A DNA stretch of 64,000 nucleotides from Paenibacillus azoreducens (GTDB lineage: Bacteria > Bacillota > Bacilli > Paenibacillales > Paenibacillaceae): the NCBI RefSeq assembly GCF_021654775.1, contig NZ_AP025343.1, forward strand, positions 4,741,501 to 4,805,500, given 5' to 3'. The notes under the pieces were generated by a model. That model saw only the letters and a list, made by a program, of their open reading frames with translations. It was not told the origin of the DNA and made no database searches. The translations under genes and the position numbers were made by a program. Positions 63,357-64,000 of this stretch are shown here, in pieces. The stretch's first letter is position 1. The number at the start of each line of letters is the position of its first letter.

Positions 63357-64000
63357 TCAGGCCCGGCCCGTCGTCTCATCGACGATGCCCAGCTCTTCCT
63401 TGATCCAGTCGTAACCTTCCGCCTCCAGCCGTTCCGCCAGCTCCGGTCCTCCGGATTTCACGATCCGACCCTGCATCATGACATGAACGAAATCCGGACG
63501 GATATAATTCAACAAACGCTGGTAATGGGTAATAATAAGGAAACTGCGCTTTGCATCGCGCATGGCGTTGACCCCTGCTGCGACGATTTTGAGCGCATCG
63601 ATGTCGAGTCCGGAGTCGATCTCGTCCAAAATAGACAGCTGCGGCTCAATCATCAACATCTGCAAAATTTCGTTTCGTTTCTTTTCGCCGCCGGAAAAAC
63701 CTTCGTTCAAATAGCGGTGCATAAACTCGGGATCCATCTCGAGCTCCTTCATTTTGCCTTCCATCAGGCGAATGAATTTGATCAAGGAGATTTCATCGCC
63801 TTCCGGCCGCCGTGCGTTGATCGCGCTGCGCAGGAAATCGGCGTTGGTAACGCCCGTAATTTCGCTTGGATATTGCATCGCCAGAAACAAACCGGCACGC
63901 GCCCGTTCATCGACGCCCATTTCCAGCACGTCTTCCCCTTCAAGATAAACCTCGCCTTCGGTCACTTCATATTTCGGGTGCCCCATGATAGAGGAAGCCA
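63357..64000 (-). CDS. sufC: SufC, ABC-type ATPase of Fe-S assembly (partial)
   Basis: 5'-partial: the window edge cuts it near ASSIMGHPKYEVTEG, so the first ~40 residues with Walker A are missing. The visible part has SGGEKKRNEILQMLMIEPQLSILDEIDSGLDIDALKIV (signature and Walker B). It powers SufBCD. First visible gene of sufCDB. Confidence 0.94.
   Translation of the reverse strand, partial: ASSIMGHPKYEVTEGEVYLEGEDVLEMGVDERARAGLFLAMQYPSEITGVTNADFLRSAINARRPEGDEISLIKFIRLMEGKMKELEMDPEFMHRYLNEGFSGGEKKRNEILQMLMIEPQLSILDEIDSGLDIDALKIVAAGVNAMRDAKRSFLIITHYQRLLNYIRPDFVHVMMQGRIVKSGGPELAERLEAEGYDWIKEELGIVDETTGRA

Overview
The window reads as chromosome from a Gram-positive, endospore-former-type Firmicute, most likely Paenibacillaceae. 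Reasons: strong AGGAGG-type ribosome binding sites, Rho-independent terminators, an S4-domain TlyA relative, a SufCDB cluster, SecA2, Ctc/L25, a secreted multidomain enzyme with fibronectin modules, and many families common in Paenibacillus (DUF6138, DUF6886, DUF6508, DUF4386). I see no rRNA, tRNA, CRISPR array or prophage. Most genes lie on the minus strand.

Layout. 1-3218: a large secreted protein joining a metallophosphoesterase to the beginning of a glycoside hydrolase family 8 domain, cut by the left edge. 3219-4334: gene-free DNA with a perfect palindrome, a short leader ORF, five copies of an inverted GTGTCCGTTA repeat and a 14-unit, 16-bp tandem repeat. 4335-16282: a dense minus-strand run of small single-domain enzymes (five GNATs plus a Nudix-GNAT fusion, another Nudix, an APH-type kinase, a beta-lactamase-fold hydrolase, a LigT phosphoesterase, a histidine phosphatase, an SRPBCC protein) mixed with broken genes. 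16369-24577: a two-component system, two MFS exporters, a TetR regulator with two candidate operators, and an aldo/keto reductase. 24879-30253: ribosomal protein L25/Ctc, a truncated TlyA gene, and a DUF6138 gene split by an IS150-group IS3 element whose 3-bp target duplication can be read. 30541-34833: an MFS/MarR pair and an orphan secA2. 35375-39212: an S41 protease beside a second, paralogous two-component system. 39475-45645: an MBL hydrolase/MerR pair with two 19-bp-spacer promoters, DUF4386/AraC, a TetR gene with a decayed exporter, a methyltransferase and a frameshifted small gene. 46229-50241: PaiB, a YcaQ-type DNA glycosylase, DinB, and esterase and acetyltransferase remnants. 50618-57252: an iron/heme-type ABC importer operon ending in a ferrochelatase, then an ABC-2 permease and a LuxR regulator separated by a near-consensus Fur box. 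57478-60158: HAD phosphatase, APH kinase, glycosyltransferase. 60522-64000: sufC-sufD-sufB, cut by the right edge, without sufS or sufU between.

How the genes fit together. Two themes stand out. First, iron and heme: importer plus ferrochelatase, Fur box, and Suf iron-sulfur assembly. Second, drug or stress response: four regulator-linked exporters or hydrolases, each with readable operators. A third feature is gene decay. At least nine broken genes are visible, two of them fused out of frame to neighbours, and interspersed palindromic repeats fill several intergenic gaps. The best leads for something new are the phosphoesterase-GH8 fusion, the ferrochelatase placed inside an importer operon, the Nudix-GNAT fusion, and the repeat families. 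I do not see a complete multi-gene defence system or biosynthetic cluster.
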